Source: a bacterium (GTDB lineage: Bacteria; Hydrothermota; Tepidihabitantia; SM23-42; JAOAFX01). From it: a stretch of 64,000 nucleotides of DNA. The stretch spans positions 1 through 64,000 of the forward strand of contig DASVHD010000046.1 of the NCBI GenBank assembly GCA_036382775.1, given 5' to 3'. The notes beneath the pieces are model-generated. The model did not search any database and was not told where the DNA came from. It saw only the letters and a list, made by a program, of their open reading frames with translations. Every line of letters starts with the position of its first letter. The stretch's first letter is position 1. Below, piece by piece: positions 7,245 to 16,062 of the stretch. Both the position numbers and the translations under genes were made by a program.

Positions 7245-10200
7245 TCAGGAAAGTAACCGGCGGTATTCCAACTCGATTTCCTGTGACGGTGTTAATTCCA
7301 ATTCTTCTCTGAGCAATGTCTTCAGCTTCTTGTATTGCGAGACAACTGCATTTTTATTCTTTAATGCGCTAAAACATTTTATCAACAGCAGATGTATGTT
7401 TTCAAGGAACGGATTGATGCTCAAGATCTTCTGAGATATGTCGATAGCCCCGGCATAATCCTTGTGCTCGAAATTTTTCAAGGCGATCGCTGACAATGCT
7501 CTTAAATGGCCTTCTTGATGGTATCTCCTTAGTTCTTCGATCCAATCTTCATAGAATTCTTCAAGAAACGGCGCCCGGTAGCGATTTATCGCTTTCGTAT
7601 ACTGTGAGATCGACTCTTCACTTTTTCCCTGAGATTCCAAGACTTTTGCTTCTTTTATTCTTTCATCAAATTCCACCGCATCGATCCAGATCTTGAATTC
7701 CTGGTTTAAAAAATATTTTTGATCCTTAAAGATAATAACTTTCAAAGGCGGTATTCCCGACATCTCGGCTATGGTTGCACGAATGTGATATAAGGCTGAA
7801 CGGAGGTTCATTGATGCGCTTCGGGGACCGAGTTTAGGCCAAAACTTATCGAATAATTCGTCTTTGGTGAATTTTTTGGACTGGTTTATCAGGAAAAAAA
7901 TAAATATTGCCTGCAGTGATCTTGTTCGCCAGTTTTTTTCCTGAACAGCGTTCCCTTTGTGAAATAGATCGAATTTTCCAAAGAGCAAGGCGGCTAAGTC
8001 GGCCTCCCTTGCTTCTGAGGGCAGTTTGATAAGTTCTTCTTGCGGCTGTTTTAACTGATCGTAGAGTTTTTTTACATAATCCATGGGTCCAACCTGCTTC
8101 TCCAAAGCAAATGATAAAAGATGTGAGCTTTCCGACTGATCTACAATAAATCTATCATACTTTTTTTCACACGCTAAGATCAGGACGCTGCTAAAATTTT
8201 CTTTGAATTTCTTAATATTTTTCGATCTTAAAAAGCAGTCGGCAAGATAAAAATATGCCTGTATTGTTTCATACTGAGCTTTGAATTTAATGTAAATCTT
8301 CAGGGCTTCATTAATGGCACGGATCGCAGAACGGATCCTTTTCGTATCCCTTGCAACAAGTCCTTTTGAGACCAGGAAGTTGGCATAGGCGATGTCTTTT
8401 TCTCGTGTCGGGATGCTTACGGATAGTTCACTCAGACACTCTTCTGCTTTAAGATAATTTTTTATCGAGCGGTAATCGTCGGCAAGGGCGGTCAAGATCT
8501 CGAAACACAGATTATCTTGCGCCATTTTTTGGCATAATTCCAGGGCTTCACGGCGGAGTTCAATTGCTCTGCTTTTTTTATTTAATTGAGATAACAATTC
8601 TGCTTGGATCAATTTGACGCTGAGCAGTTCTTTCTCATCATTGAAGTCATGTGCCAGTTTATACGCTTCCTGTAAATAACTCTCGGCCTTTTTGTAATCG
8701 CCCATCTCCACCATAATGCTCGCCACATTTCGATAGGATGTACATACACCCTGTATTTTACGATACTGATAGATTTTTATCGCCTTGCCGTACAGTTCAA
8801 GCGCCTTCGAGAAATCTCCAATGAGGTCATAGAGTGAACCCAGGTTATTCATTAATGTCATTTCAAGTCTCAGGTCGTCGGTTCCTGCGACCAGCCTTAA
8901 TGCCTGATTAAAGCTGGTTATTCCATTTTCGTAGTTACCTGTATATTCGTAGAAGATACCTGTGAGATTGAGGATCCTGGTTTTTAACTTATTCAAATGA
9001 GAACCGGAGATCAATTTGTATGCAGATCTCGCGGCTCGCAAACCCAGACTGTGTTTGCCTCGATTTAAACTGATCAAACACCTGCCATAGAGCGATGTTG
9101 CCAATCCTTTTTTGTCCTTTTTGCGTCTAAAAAATCTACCAGCCTTAAGGTAAATAGCATCAGCCACGTCCAAACGACCTTGCCACCGCGCTATCTCGCC
9201 TTTAATAAAAAGCAGGTTGGGTTGTTTTTCGATCAGCGTATCGGGCAGCATTGAAAGCCAATTTTTCACAGTATCATATTTGCCTTTTTCGATTACATCC
9301 TCGCCGATTTTCTCTACAATCTGCGCTACCTTGCGGTATTCATTAATATCTTTATAGTGTCTGATCGCAGACTCGTAATTTCCGGTTTTCAAGAAATAAT
9401 CACCAGCGCGTAAATGCATTGCATTGATTTGATGCTCATCAGTTTCTTTTTTGCATTTTTGGCTAAGAAAATCTTTGAAAAGCGGGTGATATTGATAACT
9501 GCTTTCTTGAAAATACGATAGAAAAATATGCTCGTTTTTTAAAAAGGATAGCATTTCATCCGAGTTCTCTATATCCAAAGTATGATCACATATTTCCGGA
9601 TTCAGGTATTCCAGGATTGAAGTTTTAATTAAGAATTTTTGGATGTCTTGCGACTGGTTCTCAAAAACCTCTCCGGCAAAGTAGTTGAAGATCTCTTCGC
9701 CGGATGCGATATAGCCATTCAGGGTATCTTTCGCTTTATCTTCGCCAGAAGTACTGATTTTCTGCAAAATCAACTGAATTGCGGTTATCCAACCCTCAGA
9801 ATGCTCTTCAATGCGCCCAATCTCGGGATCAGAAATCTTTAGTGCATAAACCTCTTTCAAGAGGTCCTGGATTTCTTTAAGATCGAATTGCAGTTGGTCT
9901 TTTTCGAGTTTAAATAGTTCCTGCTTGGCAAAATAATACGGCAGGTTCAAAGGCGGGGTAGAACGGGATGAAATGATCAAATGCAGATTTGCGGGCAGAT
10001 GGCGCAATAAATAATCCAGGGCATTGCTAATTTCTCGGTTCTGCTGCAAATGCTGATAGTCGTCAAGGATAAGATAAAACTCATGCTCTCCCTTTATTCC
10101 TATTCCCTTTAGGGAGAGGGTAGAGCGGGAGGAATGTTCCCCAAATTCATTAATGAATGTGCCCACTAAGATCTCGATGTTTCTGGTCTGGAGAATGATG

Positions 10201-10502
10201 CTTTTTGTCCTCTGTCCAAAATCCCGAAAATACCTCTGAATGCCGCTGACCAGATAATTAAAGAATACCGCAATGTCATTATCCGATGCATCCAGGCTAT
10301 AAAACACAAATGGTTTATCGAATTTAGCGCAACACAGGGCTAAGAGCGTGGTCTTGCCATAACCGGCATCCGCACAGATGAGAATGAGTTTTTTGTCTAA
10401 ATTCCCATTGAGTAAATGTAAAAGCCGGTCGCGGTGCAGAATCTTCCCTTTTATCTGCGGCGGCTGGAGTTTGGTCTGAAGAATCATATCTTCCATAGAC
10501 AT
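7245..10502 (-). CDS. MalT-like STAND ATPase / TPR / BTAD transcriptional regulator
   Basis: A large (1085 aa) signal-transduction regulator. A MalT-type STAND NTPase comes first: Walker A DAGYGKTTLL (residues ~45-53) and Walker B FYLILDDYQ (~142-150), with winged-helix and sensor regions to ~370. TPR repeats follow (~375-790; LGSLYDLIGDFSKALELYGKAIKIY is typical). The C-terminus is a SARP-like winged helix (TKDELFDKFWPKLGPRSASMNLRSALYHIR) and a bacterial transcriptional activator domain to the end. MalT-like proteins normally end in a LuxR HTH, whereas here the output is SARP/BTAD. Residues ~122-140 between the Walker motifs are encoded by a palindrome resembling the intergenic CCCTCTCCC repeats. 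The effector and targets are unknown. The start ATG has GAGAG upstream; a second ATG two codons later is possible. Confidence 0.85.
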   Translation of the reverse strand: MSMEDMILQTKLQPPQIKGKILHRDRLLHLLNGNLDKKLILICADAGYGKTTLLALCCAKFDKPFVFYSLDASDNDIAVFFNYLVSGIQRYFRDFGQRTKSIILQTRNIEILVGTFINEFGEHSSRSTLSLKGIGIKGEHEFYLILDDYQHLQQNREISNALDYLLRHLPANLHLIISSRSTPPLNLPYYFAKQELFKLEKDQLQFDLKEIQDLLKEVYALKISDPEIGRIEEHSEGWITAIQLILQKISTSGEDKAKDTLNGYIASGEEIFNYFAGEVFENQSQDIQKFLIKTSILEYLNPEICDHTLDIENSDEMLSFLKNEHIFLSYFQESSYQYHPLFKDFLSQKCKKETDEHQINAMHLRAGDYFLKTGNYESAIRHYKDINEYRKVAQIVEKIGEDVIEKGKYDTVKNWLSMLPDTLIEKQPNLLFIKGEIARWQGRLDVADAIYLKAGRFFRRKKDKKGLATSLYGRCLISLNRGKHSLGLRAARSAYKLISGSHLNKLKTRILNLTGIFYEYTGNYENGITSFNQALRLVAGTDDLRLEMTLMNNLGSLYDLIGDFSKALELYGKAIKIYQYRKIQGVCTSYRNVASIMVEMGDYKKAESYLQEAYKLAHDFNDEKELLSVKLIQAELLSQLNKKSRAIELRREALELCQKMAQDNLCFEILTALADDYRSIKNYLKAEECLSELSVSIPTREKDIAYANFLVSKGLVARDTKRIRSAIRAINEALKIYIKFKAQYETIQAYFYLADCFLRSKNIKKFKENFSSVLILACEKKYDRFIVDQSESSHLLSFALEKQVGPMDYVKKLYDQLKQPQEELIKLPSEAREADLAALLFGKFDLFHKGNAVQEKNWRTRSLQAIFIFFLINQSKKFTKDELFDKFWPKLGPRSASMNLRSALYHIRATIAEMSGIPPLKVIIFKDQKYFLNQEFKIWIDAVEFDERIKEAKVLESQGKSEESISQYTKAINRYRAPFLEEFYEDWIEELRRYHQEGHLRALSAIALKNFEHKDYAGAIDISQKILSINPFLENIHLLLIKCFSALKNKNAVVSQYKKLKTLLREELELTPSQEIELEYRRLLS
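10085..10135. repeat. CCCTCTCCC-type palindrome inside the STAND regulator gene
   Basis: CTCTCCCT (10085-10092) pairs with AGGGAGAG (10110-10117). On the minus strand the segment TACCCTCTCCCTAAAGGGA closely matches the intergenic unit near 27298. The reading frame is kept open through it. Confidence 0.6.
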
Positions 10503-10516
10503 GGTCTCTCAATTGA

Positions 10517-10544
10517 ATCTTAACTAAAAATCAAGCAAAATCAA
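10517..10544 (-). promoter_or_regulatory. Promoter of the STAND/BTAD regulator
   Basis: Minus strand: TTGATT (10539-10544), 16-nt spacer, TAAGAT (10517-10522). The start codon is 14 nt beyond the -10. Confidence 0.5.
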
Positions 10545-10697
10545 GGAATTTAAGATGCTTTAACAGGGCTTGGCGTGCGGATTACCGCCTACGGTCCATG
10601 GGTATTATTATCACTGCGCTGTCGTTTGCGTCTCGCTTCCTAAAACGATGTATTTATATAGGAAAATAAAAACGAGGAAATCGAATAAGCTATATAC

Positions 10698-12248
10698 CTA
10701 TAGTTTATTCCAGACATCCTTATCCAGACTCCGGTACTGTATCGCCTCGGCGATGTGCTGGATCTTGATACTGGAACTGGACTCCAGGTCCGCGATGGTC
10801 CGGCCGACTTTGAGGATCTTGTCGTAAGCCCGGGCCGAAAGCCCGAATTTTTCGATCGCGGTCTTTAAAAGATTCTGGGATTCGTCGTCGATCGGGCAGT
10901 ATTTCCGGATCGCTTTTGCTTCCATATGGGCGTTGCAGTAGATCTTCCTGCCTTTTTCTTTTTCCGAAAACCTCTCGAGCTGAGTTTCCCGCGCCTTGTT
11001 CACGCGGGCGCGGATCGTTTCGGACGGCTCGCCCGGCGTGGCGGTCTTCAATTCGTCGTATTTCAAACCCGGAACTTCGATGTGAATATCAATGCGGTCA
11101 AGCAGGGGACCTGAGATCCTGGCGCGGTAGTGCTGGATCTGGTAAGGCGTGCACCGGCATTCATGATAGGGATCGGTAAAATATCCGCAGGGGCAGGGGT
11201 TCATGGCTGCAGCCAGCATAAATCGTGCAGGATATGTCAGGGTTATTTTTGCCCTGCCAATGGTGACTGAACCATCCTCAAGAGGCTGCCGTAAAACTTC
11301 AAGAACATTTTTATGGAATTCAGGCAATTCATCCAGGAACAAGACGCCATTGTGCGCCAATGATACTTCCCCTGGTTTTGGAACATGCCCGCCGCCGATT
11401 ATGCCCGCGTCTGAAATTGTATGATGAGGCGAGCGGAATGGACGTGTGCCAACCAGCGGGTCGCCCGTCTGTAATGTTCCCGCGACTGAATGAATCTTTG
11501 TCGTTTCCAAAGCTTCATCAAGGGTCATCCTGGGGAGTATTGTAACAAGCCGCCTTGCGAGCATTGTTTTGCCAGTGCCGGGAGGCCCGATCATAAGGAT
11601 ATTGTGACCGCCGGCCGCGGCGATCTCCAGCGCCCGCTTGGCGTGGTACTGACCTTTGACCTCGGCAAAGTCGATCGAATACTGCGACGCGGCATTAAAT
11701 ATTTCGTTGCGGTCAACCTGGGTCGGGTTAACCGCGATCTCGCCGTTTAAAAAAGCGACGACCTCGATCAAATTTTCAAAAGCGAAAACATCAATGCCTT
11801 CGACGATCGCCGCTTCTTTGCCGTTCTGTTTGGGAACAATTACGCCGGAAAGCTTGTTTTGCTTGGCGGCAAGCGCGATCGAGATCGCGCCTTTTATCGG
11901 ACGCAGTGAACCATCCAGCGAAAGCTCGCCCAGGATAGCGTATTTCTTCATGGACGTTTCGCGGATCGTCGCTGACGCGGCTAAAATACCGATTGCGATC
12001 GGCAGGTCAAAACTTGAACCTTCTTTCTTAATGTCAGCTGGCGCCAGATTGACGGTTATTTTCTTGGTTGGAAACCTGAAACCCGCATTCTTTATCGCCG
12101 CGAAAACCCGATCCTTTGATTCCTTGACCGCGTTATCGGGCAGACCGACCGTGGTGAAGGCGGGCAGGCCGCCGGACAGGTCAACTTCCACATCCACGAG
12201 ATATCCCTCGATCCCGTACGTCGCACAAGATAGGATTTTTGATAACAT
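10698..12248 (-). CDS. comM: ComM/YifB-family Mg-chelatase-like AAA+ ATPase
   Basis: ComM is a hexameric branch-migration helicase that promotes integration of DNA during natural transformation. The N-terminal ChlI domain begins MLSKILSCATYGIEGYLVDVEV. The AAA+ core has Walker A GPPGTGKTMLARR and Walker B GVLFLDELPEF, the family motif FRSPHHTISDAG, and a Mg-chelatase C-terminal domain ending near DLESSSSIKIQHIAEAIQYRSL. The CPCG.....ECRCT Cys cluster is also typical. The length of 516 aa is normal. The open frame extends 18 codons further upstream, but a -10 element lies 7 nt before this ATG, so the shorter, leaderless start is preferred. A decayed second copy lies near 15.5 kb. Confidence 0.93.
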   Translation of the reverse strand: MLSKILSCATYGIEGYLVDVEVDLSGGLPAFTTVGLPDNAVKESKDRVFAAIKNAGFRFPTKKITVNLAPADIKKEGSSFDLPIAIGILAASATIRETSMKKYAILGELSLDGSLRPIKGAISIALAAKQNKLSGVIVPKQNGKEAAIVEGIDVFAFENLIEVVAFLNGEIAVNPTQVDRNEIFNAASQYSIDFAEVKGQYHAKRALEIAAAGGHNILMIGPPGTGKTMLARRLVTILPRMTLDEALETTKIHSVAGTLQTGDPLVGTRPFRSPHHTISDAGIIGGGHVPKPGEVSLAHNGVLFLDELPEFHKNVLEVLRQPLEDGSVTIGRAKITLTYPARFMLAAAMNPCPCGYFTDPYHECRCTPYQIQHYRARISGPLLDRIDIHIEVPGLKYDELKTATPGEPSETIRARVNKARETQLERFSEKEKGRKIYCNAHMEAKAIRKYCPIDDESQNLLKTAIEKFGLSARAYDKILKVGRTIADLESSSSIKIQHIAEAIQYRSLDKDVWNKL

Positions 12249-12255
12249 GGGGGTA

Positions 12256-12283
12256 AATATAATCAGAACGCTATCGATGTCAA
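12256..12283 (-). promoter_or_regulatory. Promoter of comM (leaderless start)
   Basis: Minus strand: TTGACA (12278-12283), 16-nt spacer, TATATT (12256-12261). Only 7 nt separate it from the ATG, so transcription should start at or next to the start codon. Confidence 0.72.
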
Positions 12284-12302
12284 TATCATTGTGATCGATC
12301 AC

Positions 12303-12460
12303 CTCGGTAGGTATTAAAAAATGAAGTTATGAGGATGAGAGGTTATGAGGATATGATTATATGAGGATATGAAGATAGGAAGTTATGAGGTTATGATATC
12401 TTATAAACTAAAAAGACGAAAAAGACAAAATAGACCATTGAAACAATGATGTATTAACCC
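12303..12460. repeat. Low-complexity GAGGTTATGAGGATATGA repeats
   Basis: Between about 12319 and 12400 the units TTATGAGG, ATATGAGG and GATATGAAGATAGG are tandemly iterated. Similar purine-rich strings occur at 39940-40024 and 59899-59945. No gene is seen. Confidence 0.6.
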
Positions 12461-12488
12461 TTGACACTGCGTAGTATGTTATTAAAAT
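12461..12488 (+). promoter_or_regulatory. Promoter of the 12531 secreted-protein gene
   Basis: TTGACA (12461-12466), 16-nt spacer, TAAAAT (12483-12488). Confidence 0.6.
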
Positions 12489-12530
12489 AAAGAAGCAGGA
12501 TGTGTGCATATTAAAACAGGATGGCAAAAA

Positions 12531-13427
12531 ATGAAGACCTTTGTTTTTGCGCTTCTAATCGTAAGCATAAGTTTAGGTCATGCTCAAACAGAAACAACAG
12601 CAGATACGGTGATAAATAGCGGCTGGGTGATAGCGTATGGGCGTTTACTGAATAAACCGTATAAATTAACAATGCTAAATGACACAACATATGTTAATGG
12701 TATAGAAATGGAGCCTCCGCATGATTATTACCCTCTTCAGCCAAGAACACAACCAATGGGTTTAATAAATACAGATACCGGAGAAATAGTCATTCCCAAA
12801 ATGCACGCTTTTCATTTAAAGCTTAGGGATTTATGTGAAAAATGGAAAAAGAATTATAATAATGACAGCATAGTAAAAAAAATGTTGTCTGCGTATATCG
12901 ATACACAGCATCTGGTTAGGATAAAAGAATATGTTTTTTATGGCAGCGGCGTAAAAATAACGTATGATTATAAGTGGAAGGATCTCTACCTAAATCTTGA
13001 AAGCGACGAAAGGCAATTAGATACTTTGTACATGGGAATCTATGCGGATCTTCCCATAGATATAAAGTCCGATTATGAGCAATACCAGGCAAAGCATGCA
13101 TCCGATTTTGAGCAATTCAAAGCAAAGTATGCAATGGAAAAGGAAAATCGTGATAAGAGAAAACAAACTCAGCGTAAACTTATGTTTAATATGATAAAGG
13201 GTATTTTAAATCAAAGGGGACTATTTTTTGTTGATAACTGGGATATGATGACGATGTCAGCTGAAGTCGCGGACAGCGTTGTATTAGCCATAAGAAAAAT
13301 AATTAATACACAAATACCTGATTCTCTGAAAGTAATTGAGATCCAGCGTTTTGTACATATGCCGGATGAAGGTGCAATGGAAATCCTAAATAACAGCGAT
13401 TCGTGGAAAGAGGATAATGATAAATAA
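12531..13427 (+). CDS. Secreted protein of unknown function
   Basis: I do not recognise the family. The chosen ATG gives a clean signal peptide (KTFVFALLIVSISLGHAQ) and has AGGATGG 7 nt upstream; an upstream in-frame GTG at 12504 would bury the signal. The mature protein (~280 aa) has an early beta-rich part (WVIAYGRLLNKPYKLTMLNDTTYVNGIEM), then a charged helical region. That region contains a short tandem duplication, YEQYQAKHASDFEQ / FEQFKAKYAMEKEN, likely coiled coil. It is followed 75 bp later by another unknown gene on the same strand, so the two may share a transcript. The AT-rich codon use suits the accessory character of this region. Confidence 0.6.
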   Translation: MKTFVFALLIVSISLGHAQTETTADTVINSGWVIAYGRLLNKPYKLTMLNDTTYVNGIEMEPPHDYYPLQPRTQPMGLINTDTGEIVIPKMHAFHLKLRDLCEKWKKNYNNDSIVKKMLSAYIDTQHLVRIKEYVFYGSGVKITYDYKWKDLYLNLESDERQLDTLYMGIYADLPIDIKSDYEQYQAKHASDFEQFKAKYAMEKENRDKRKQTQRKLMFNMIKGILNQRGLFFVDNWDMMTMSAEVADSVVLAIRKIINTQIPDSLKVIEIQRFVHMPDEGAMEILNNSDSWKEDNDK

Positions 13428-13501
13428 TCAATGGAAGATGGCAAGGTGCATTGTATTATATCAATTTCTTTGTTATGATATGATATATTCATGGAGAAAT
13501 C

Positions 13502-14104
13502 ATGTCTATCTATAAATCATGGGAAGAATATTTTAACCGATTGCTGCGCGACATAGCCGCAAAATACCAAGGTAAGGTAAACGAACCGAAAAAAGTGAGA
13601 TTGGACGAGATTTTTCATTATTCCGACTATTCGGGTACAATCAATGCTCATTATGTTATTATAGTGATCAATCAGTTCGTATCTTTAGACCAGGGCATCA
13701 CGCAAATATCAGGCAGCGATGATATTGAATATCTTCATTTGAAAATCAAAACGAATAGCAGATTAAATTTTCAATTGACTAAAGAAGATCTATCCACCAA
13801 AGTGGCTAAATTCATGCATCTTGAAAGTGAATTCAAGACCGGTAATACAAAATTTGATACCAAGTTTTTAGTTAAAATAAGATCAGAAGAAGATAAAACA
13901 ATAATTTCAGATTCTCGTCTGCAGGAACTAGTGTATAAATTGGAACCGTTTGTTCTCCTTGAGTTAAAGGACGGCATTCTACATTGGGCGCAAACGATCA
14001 TAAGGGGAGAACAGCTTAGATTTAGTGAGGTCGACAAATATCTGGGATATTTATTAACACTTGCCGATATGTTTACACAACATCTGCGGGGGAATAGTGA
14101 TTAG
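13502..14104 (+). CDS. Hypothetical cytosolic protein
   Basis: No family is recognised. The 200-residue soluble protein has no signal or membrane segment. It alternates strand and helix, with a conserved-looking centre: HLESEFKTGNTKFDTKFLVKIRSEEDKTIISD. This outline, a short region with 'KFD.KF.V' followed by a charged loop, resembles several uncharacterised DUF families but cannot be assigned. TGGAGAAATC precedes the ATG, giving a good Shine-Dalgarno sequence. It follows the 12531 gene on the same strand. No terminator is visible behind it; 14105-14306 is purine-rich filler in which no gene is seen. Confidence 0.55.
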   Translation: MSIYKSWEEYFNRLLRDIAAKYQGKVNEPKKVRLDEIFHYSDYSGTINAHYVIIVINQFVSLDQGITQISGSDDIEYLHLKIKTNSRLNFQLTKEDLSTKVAKFMHLESEFKTGNTKFDTKFLVKIRSEEDKTIISDSRLQELVYKLEPFVLLELKDGILHWAQTIIRGEQLRFSEVDKYLGYLLTLADMFTQHLRGNSD

Positions 14105-14306
14105 AGAATATAAGAATAGTGGACCGGTGGAAGACGGGAAGTGGAGTAACCATAATAACTGAAGAAGTAAGAAGTAGGAAGTGAAAGGAATAAAAGAAGA
14201 AGATGAAGATTAAAGGAAATTTGGATGAAGACGAGAAAGTATGTTGTATTTTATCGGGGGATGTGGAAGGGACGATAAAGGCGATGGAAGTAGTTGTTGA
14301 TATAAA

Positions 14307-15230
14307 CTAGTCGTTTGTTTTTTTGTTGATATTCTCCATCAATTTTGATATTAACTGTTTTACGAGCGATCCAAGCCGTAAAGATAATCTATGCAGTCGT
14401 TCTCTCTCAATGCCTTTATGGGTAAATTTACCTCGAGCCCTTATGATTTCACGGATACTTATCTCACTGTCATTATCCGGAATCTTATATTTTTCTAAAG
14501 TTCTTATAATATTATTTGCATTACTCTCAGTCTTCAAGGCACCAATTCGACTACATATTGTTGTGATACTATCTGGTGCGATTTGTTTATCATTGCAAAT
14601 ACGCCTGGCATTTTCTATTATTTCATCGATAAGTGTAGGATCATATGGGACTGAAAATTCTTCGGTAAGGCTTTCTAATGCTATGAAGAGTAAAATAAAT
14701 CGTAAACCTTCTTTTTCTTGAAAATGGGATATACGATATAAAGATAAAGCATTTTCAATTTTGTTATACAATTCGATGTTGTCATATTTTTTAACTGTAT
14801 CTTTTAATGCTTCCTCTATTTTATATTTGATATCCGGGTCATAAAATTGACCGCCTGCTATTCTAACTAATGGAATAAGCCTTTTTTCATATATTAAATC
14901 CCCGTGTTTATTTTTGTCATACGGATAGATGTAGTAGGATATTTCATCGAAAGCGTGATTACATCTTATGGTCAAAAAATTCAAAAATCTTCTGAAGTTT
15001 TCAAGGCTGTTATAAAAGAAACCATCATCATCATCGGTTTGATCTTCAAGTATATACGCAAAAATTCCTTGAGCTAAATCGCCAGAAATACCCTTGCTTA
15101 ATGGAATTATTGTGATATTTTTCCAAGTCAGCTCTTCCATCGGTCTAAAATCAAAAATCCTATAAATTTCACCAGGAAAGTATATTGGAAAAATGGAGGT
15201 TGCGTATAAACATATGGCTTGATTTTTCAT
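14307..15230 (-). CDS. HEPN-like protein of unknown function
   Basis: A 307-residue soluble protein. The C-terminal third contains a helical segment LRFILLFIALESLTEEF, then IREIIRARGKFTHKG, in which R266 and H271 make an R-x4-H motif. Both the helix-with-LE and the R-x4-6-H arrangement are typical of HEPN domains (ApeA-like proteins, many of which are RNases in defence or toxin-antitoxin systems). The N-terminal ~150 residues are unassigned. No partner nucleotidyltransferase is adjacent; the AbiE pair is 11 kb away. It has its own promoter. RNase activity is an inference from the motif only, and other HEPN proteins are inactive adaptors. Confidence 0.55.
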   Translation of the reverse strand: MKNQAICLYATSIFPIYFPGEIYRIFDFRPMEELTWKNITIIPLSKGISGDLAQGIFAYILEDQTDDDDGFFYNSLENFRRFLNFLTIRCNHAFDEISYYIYPYDKNKHGDLIYEKRLIPLVRIAGGQFYDPDIKYKIEEALKDTVKKYDNIELYNKIENALSLYRISHFQEKEGLRFILLFIALESLTEEFSVPYDPTLIDEIIENARRICNDKQIAPDSITTICSRIGALKTESNANNIIRTLEKYKIPDNDSEISIREIIRARGKFTHKGIERERLHRLSLRLGSLVKQLISKLMENINKKTND

Positions 15231-15255
15231 ATTTATTCCATGTTTTATCTGCTAG

Positions 15256-15283
15256 ATAATATAACAATATAATCCTAAGTCAA
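15256..15283 (-). promoter_or_regulatory. Promoter of the HEPN-like gene
   Basis: Minus strand: TTGACT (15278-15283), 16-nt spacer, TATTAT (15256-15261). Confidence 0.65.
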
Positions 15284-15294
15284 TACTTCCGTTA

Positions 15295-15473
15295 TTTCAA
15301 ACGGCACCTTTAATATTTCCCCTGCTGTTTGTCCCGTTAGAGAAAATTGCCTATCTAAATCGGTGGTTGTTTTCCAACAAAGCAGACAGAGGTTCAATAT
15401 TACCATTGCGCATTCATGTTAGATCGTAGAGTTCTCTAACGGGATTTGTTGTCTATGACACCAGGATGTTGTG
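15295..15473 (+). repeat. Structured ~175-bp repeat, copy 1
   Basis: The outer inverted repeat is CCCGTTAGAGAA (15333-15344) and TTCTCTAACGGG (15432-15443), flanked left by a TTCAAACGG...CTGCTGTTTGT arm and right by ATTTGTTGTCTATGACACCAG. This is the most diverged interior of the family. The right end runs directly into a comM relic. Confidence 0.88.
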
Positions 15474-15602
15474 CCCGCCGGCCGTTCAACTTGGGGAGGA
15501 TGATGCCGTCCAGGCCGTTCTCCCGGCTGGCCAAGTCCACCTCAACCTCGACGAGATAGCCGTCGATGCCGAACGTCGCGCAGGAAAGGACTTTGGCTAA
15601 AT
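15463..15602 (-). pseudogene. comM relic, three collapsed fragments
   Basis: Translated on the minus strand, this stretch gives AKVLSCATFGIDGYLVEVEV, which matches the ComM N-terminus seen at residues 3-22 of the intact copy. It is joined to GLDGIILPKLNG, matching the ComM segment SGVIVPKQNG, and then in another frame to GGHNILV, the residues just before Walker A. The pieces are in the correct order but everything between them is deleted, and there is no start codon. It is a remnant of a second, diverged comM gene whose end coincides with the right end of repeat copy 1. The neighbouring intact comM is ~3.2 kb upstream. Confidence 0.75.
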
Positions 15603-15606
15603 GGAT

Positions 15607-15771
15607 TTACAGACCGAGCAAGATTACAACACCGGTCGCGATGGCCAAGATCGCCATTATCAAATACAGACCTGCAATGTTCACATGGAATAATGAGAAC
15701 AGACCGGTCAGAATAAGCCAGATGCTCAGCAAGATCATGCCCACGCTTTTTGTTAGTTTAATATTACTCAT
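15607..15771 (-). CDS. 54-aa membrane protein of unknown function
   Basis: The small protein has two predicted transmembrane helices: VGMILLSIWLILTGLFSLF, and a second from NIAGLYLIMAILAIATGVVILLGL to the C-terminus. The start is set by a strong AAAAGGAGG a few nt before this ATG; an upstream in-frame ATG (15798) has no such signal. A consensus promoter lies upstream. Function is unknown. It stands alone between two copies of the structured repeat. Confidence 0.65.
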   Translation of the reverse strand: MSNIKLTKSVGMILLSIWLILTGLFSLFHVNIAGLYLIMAILAIATGVVILLGL

Positions 15772-15848
15772 TGTGTTACCTCCTTTTGTTGTTTTCAATT
15801 GAAAATCAACTCTTTTTAATTATTCGGTATCATTAACAAAATCAGGAA

Positions 15849-15876
15849 ATTATAATTCTATTTTATGATTTGTCAA
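15849..15876 (-). promoter_or_regulatory. Promoter of the 54-aa membrane protein gene
   Basis: Minus strand: TTGACA (15871-15876), 16-nt spacer, TATAAT (15849-15854). The leader is about 70 nt. Confidence 0.75.
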
Positions 15877-16062
15877 TCCCCAAGGCAACGTTTCGGCATG
15901 ATCTTTATAGCTCAAACAAGTTGTAAAAGAAACGAATTGAATCGATATTAATCCGATAAATAGGTGCCACGTTGCTGATTACCCGGGGTTGGTGGGGTAG
16001 ATTGACGCCCTGATTCGACAGTCGGCAATTTTCTCTCCATTATCCAAATTTACTTGTAACTT

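Noticed and set aside
12303-12460. The TATGAGG iterations as a CRISPR array or tandem regulatory repeat
   Set aside because: Units are only 8-12 nt, irregular and without unique spacers; it is low-complexity filler also seen at 39940 and 59899.
15566-15802. Plus-strand 78-codon open frame near 15.6 kb
   Set aside because: It is antisense to the 54-aa membrane protein, which has an SD and a consensus promoter.
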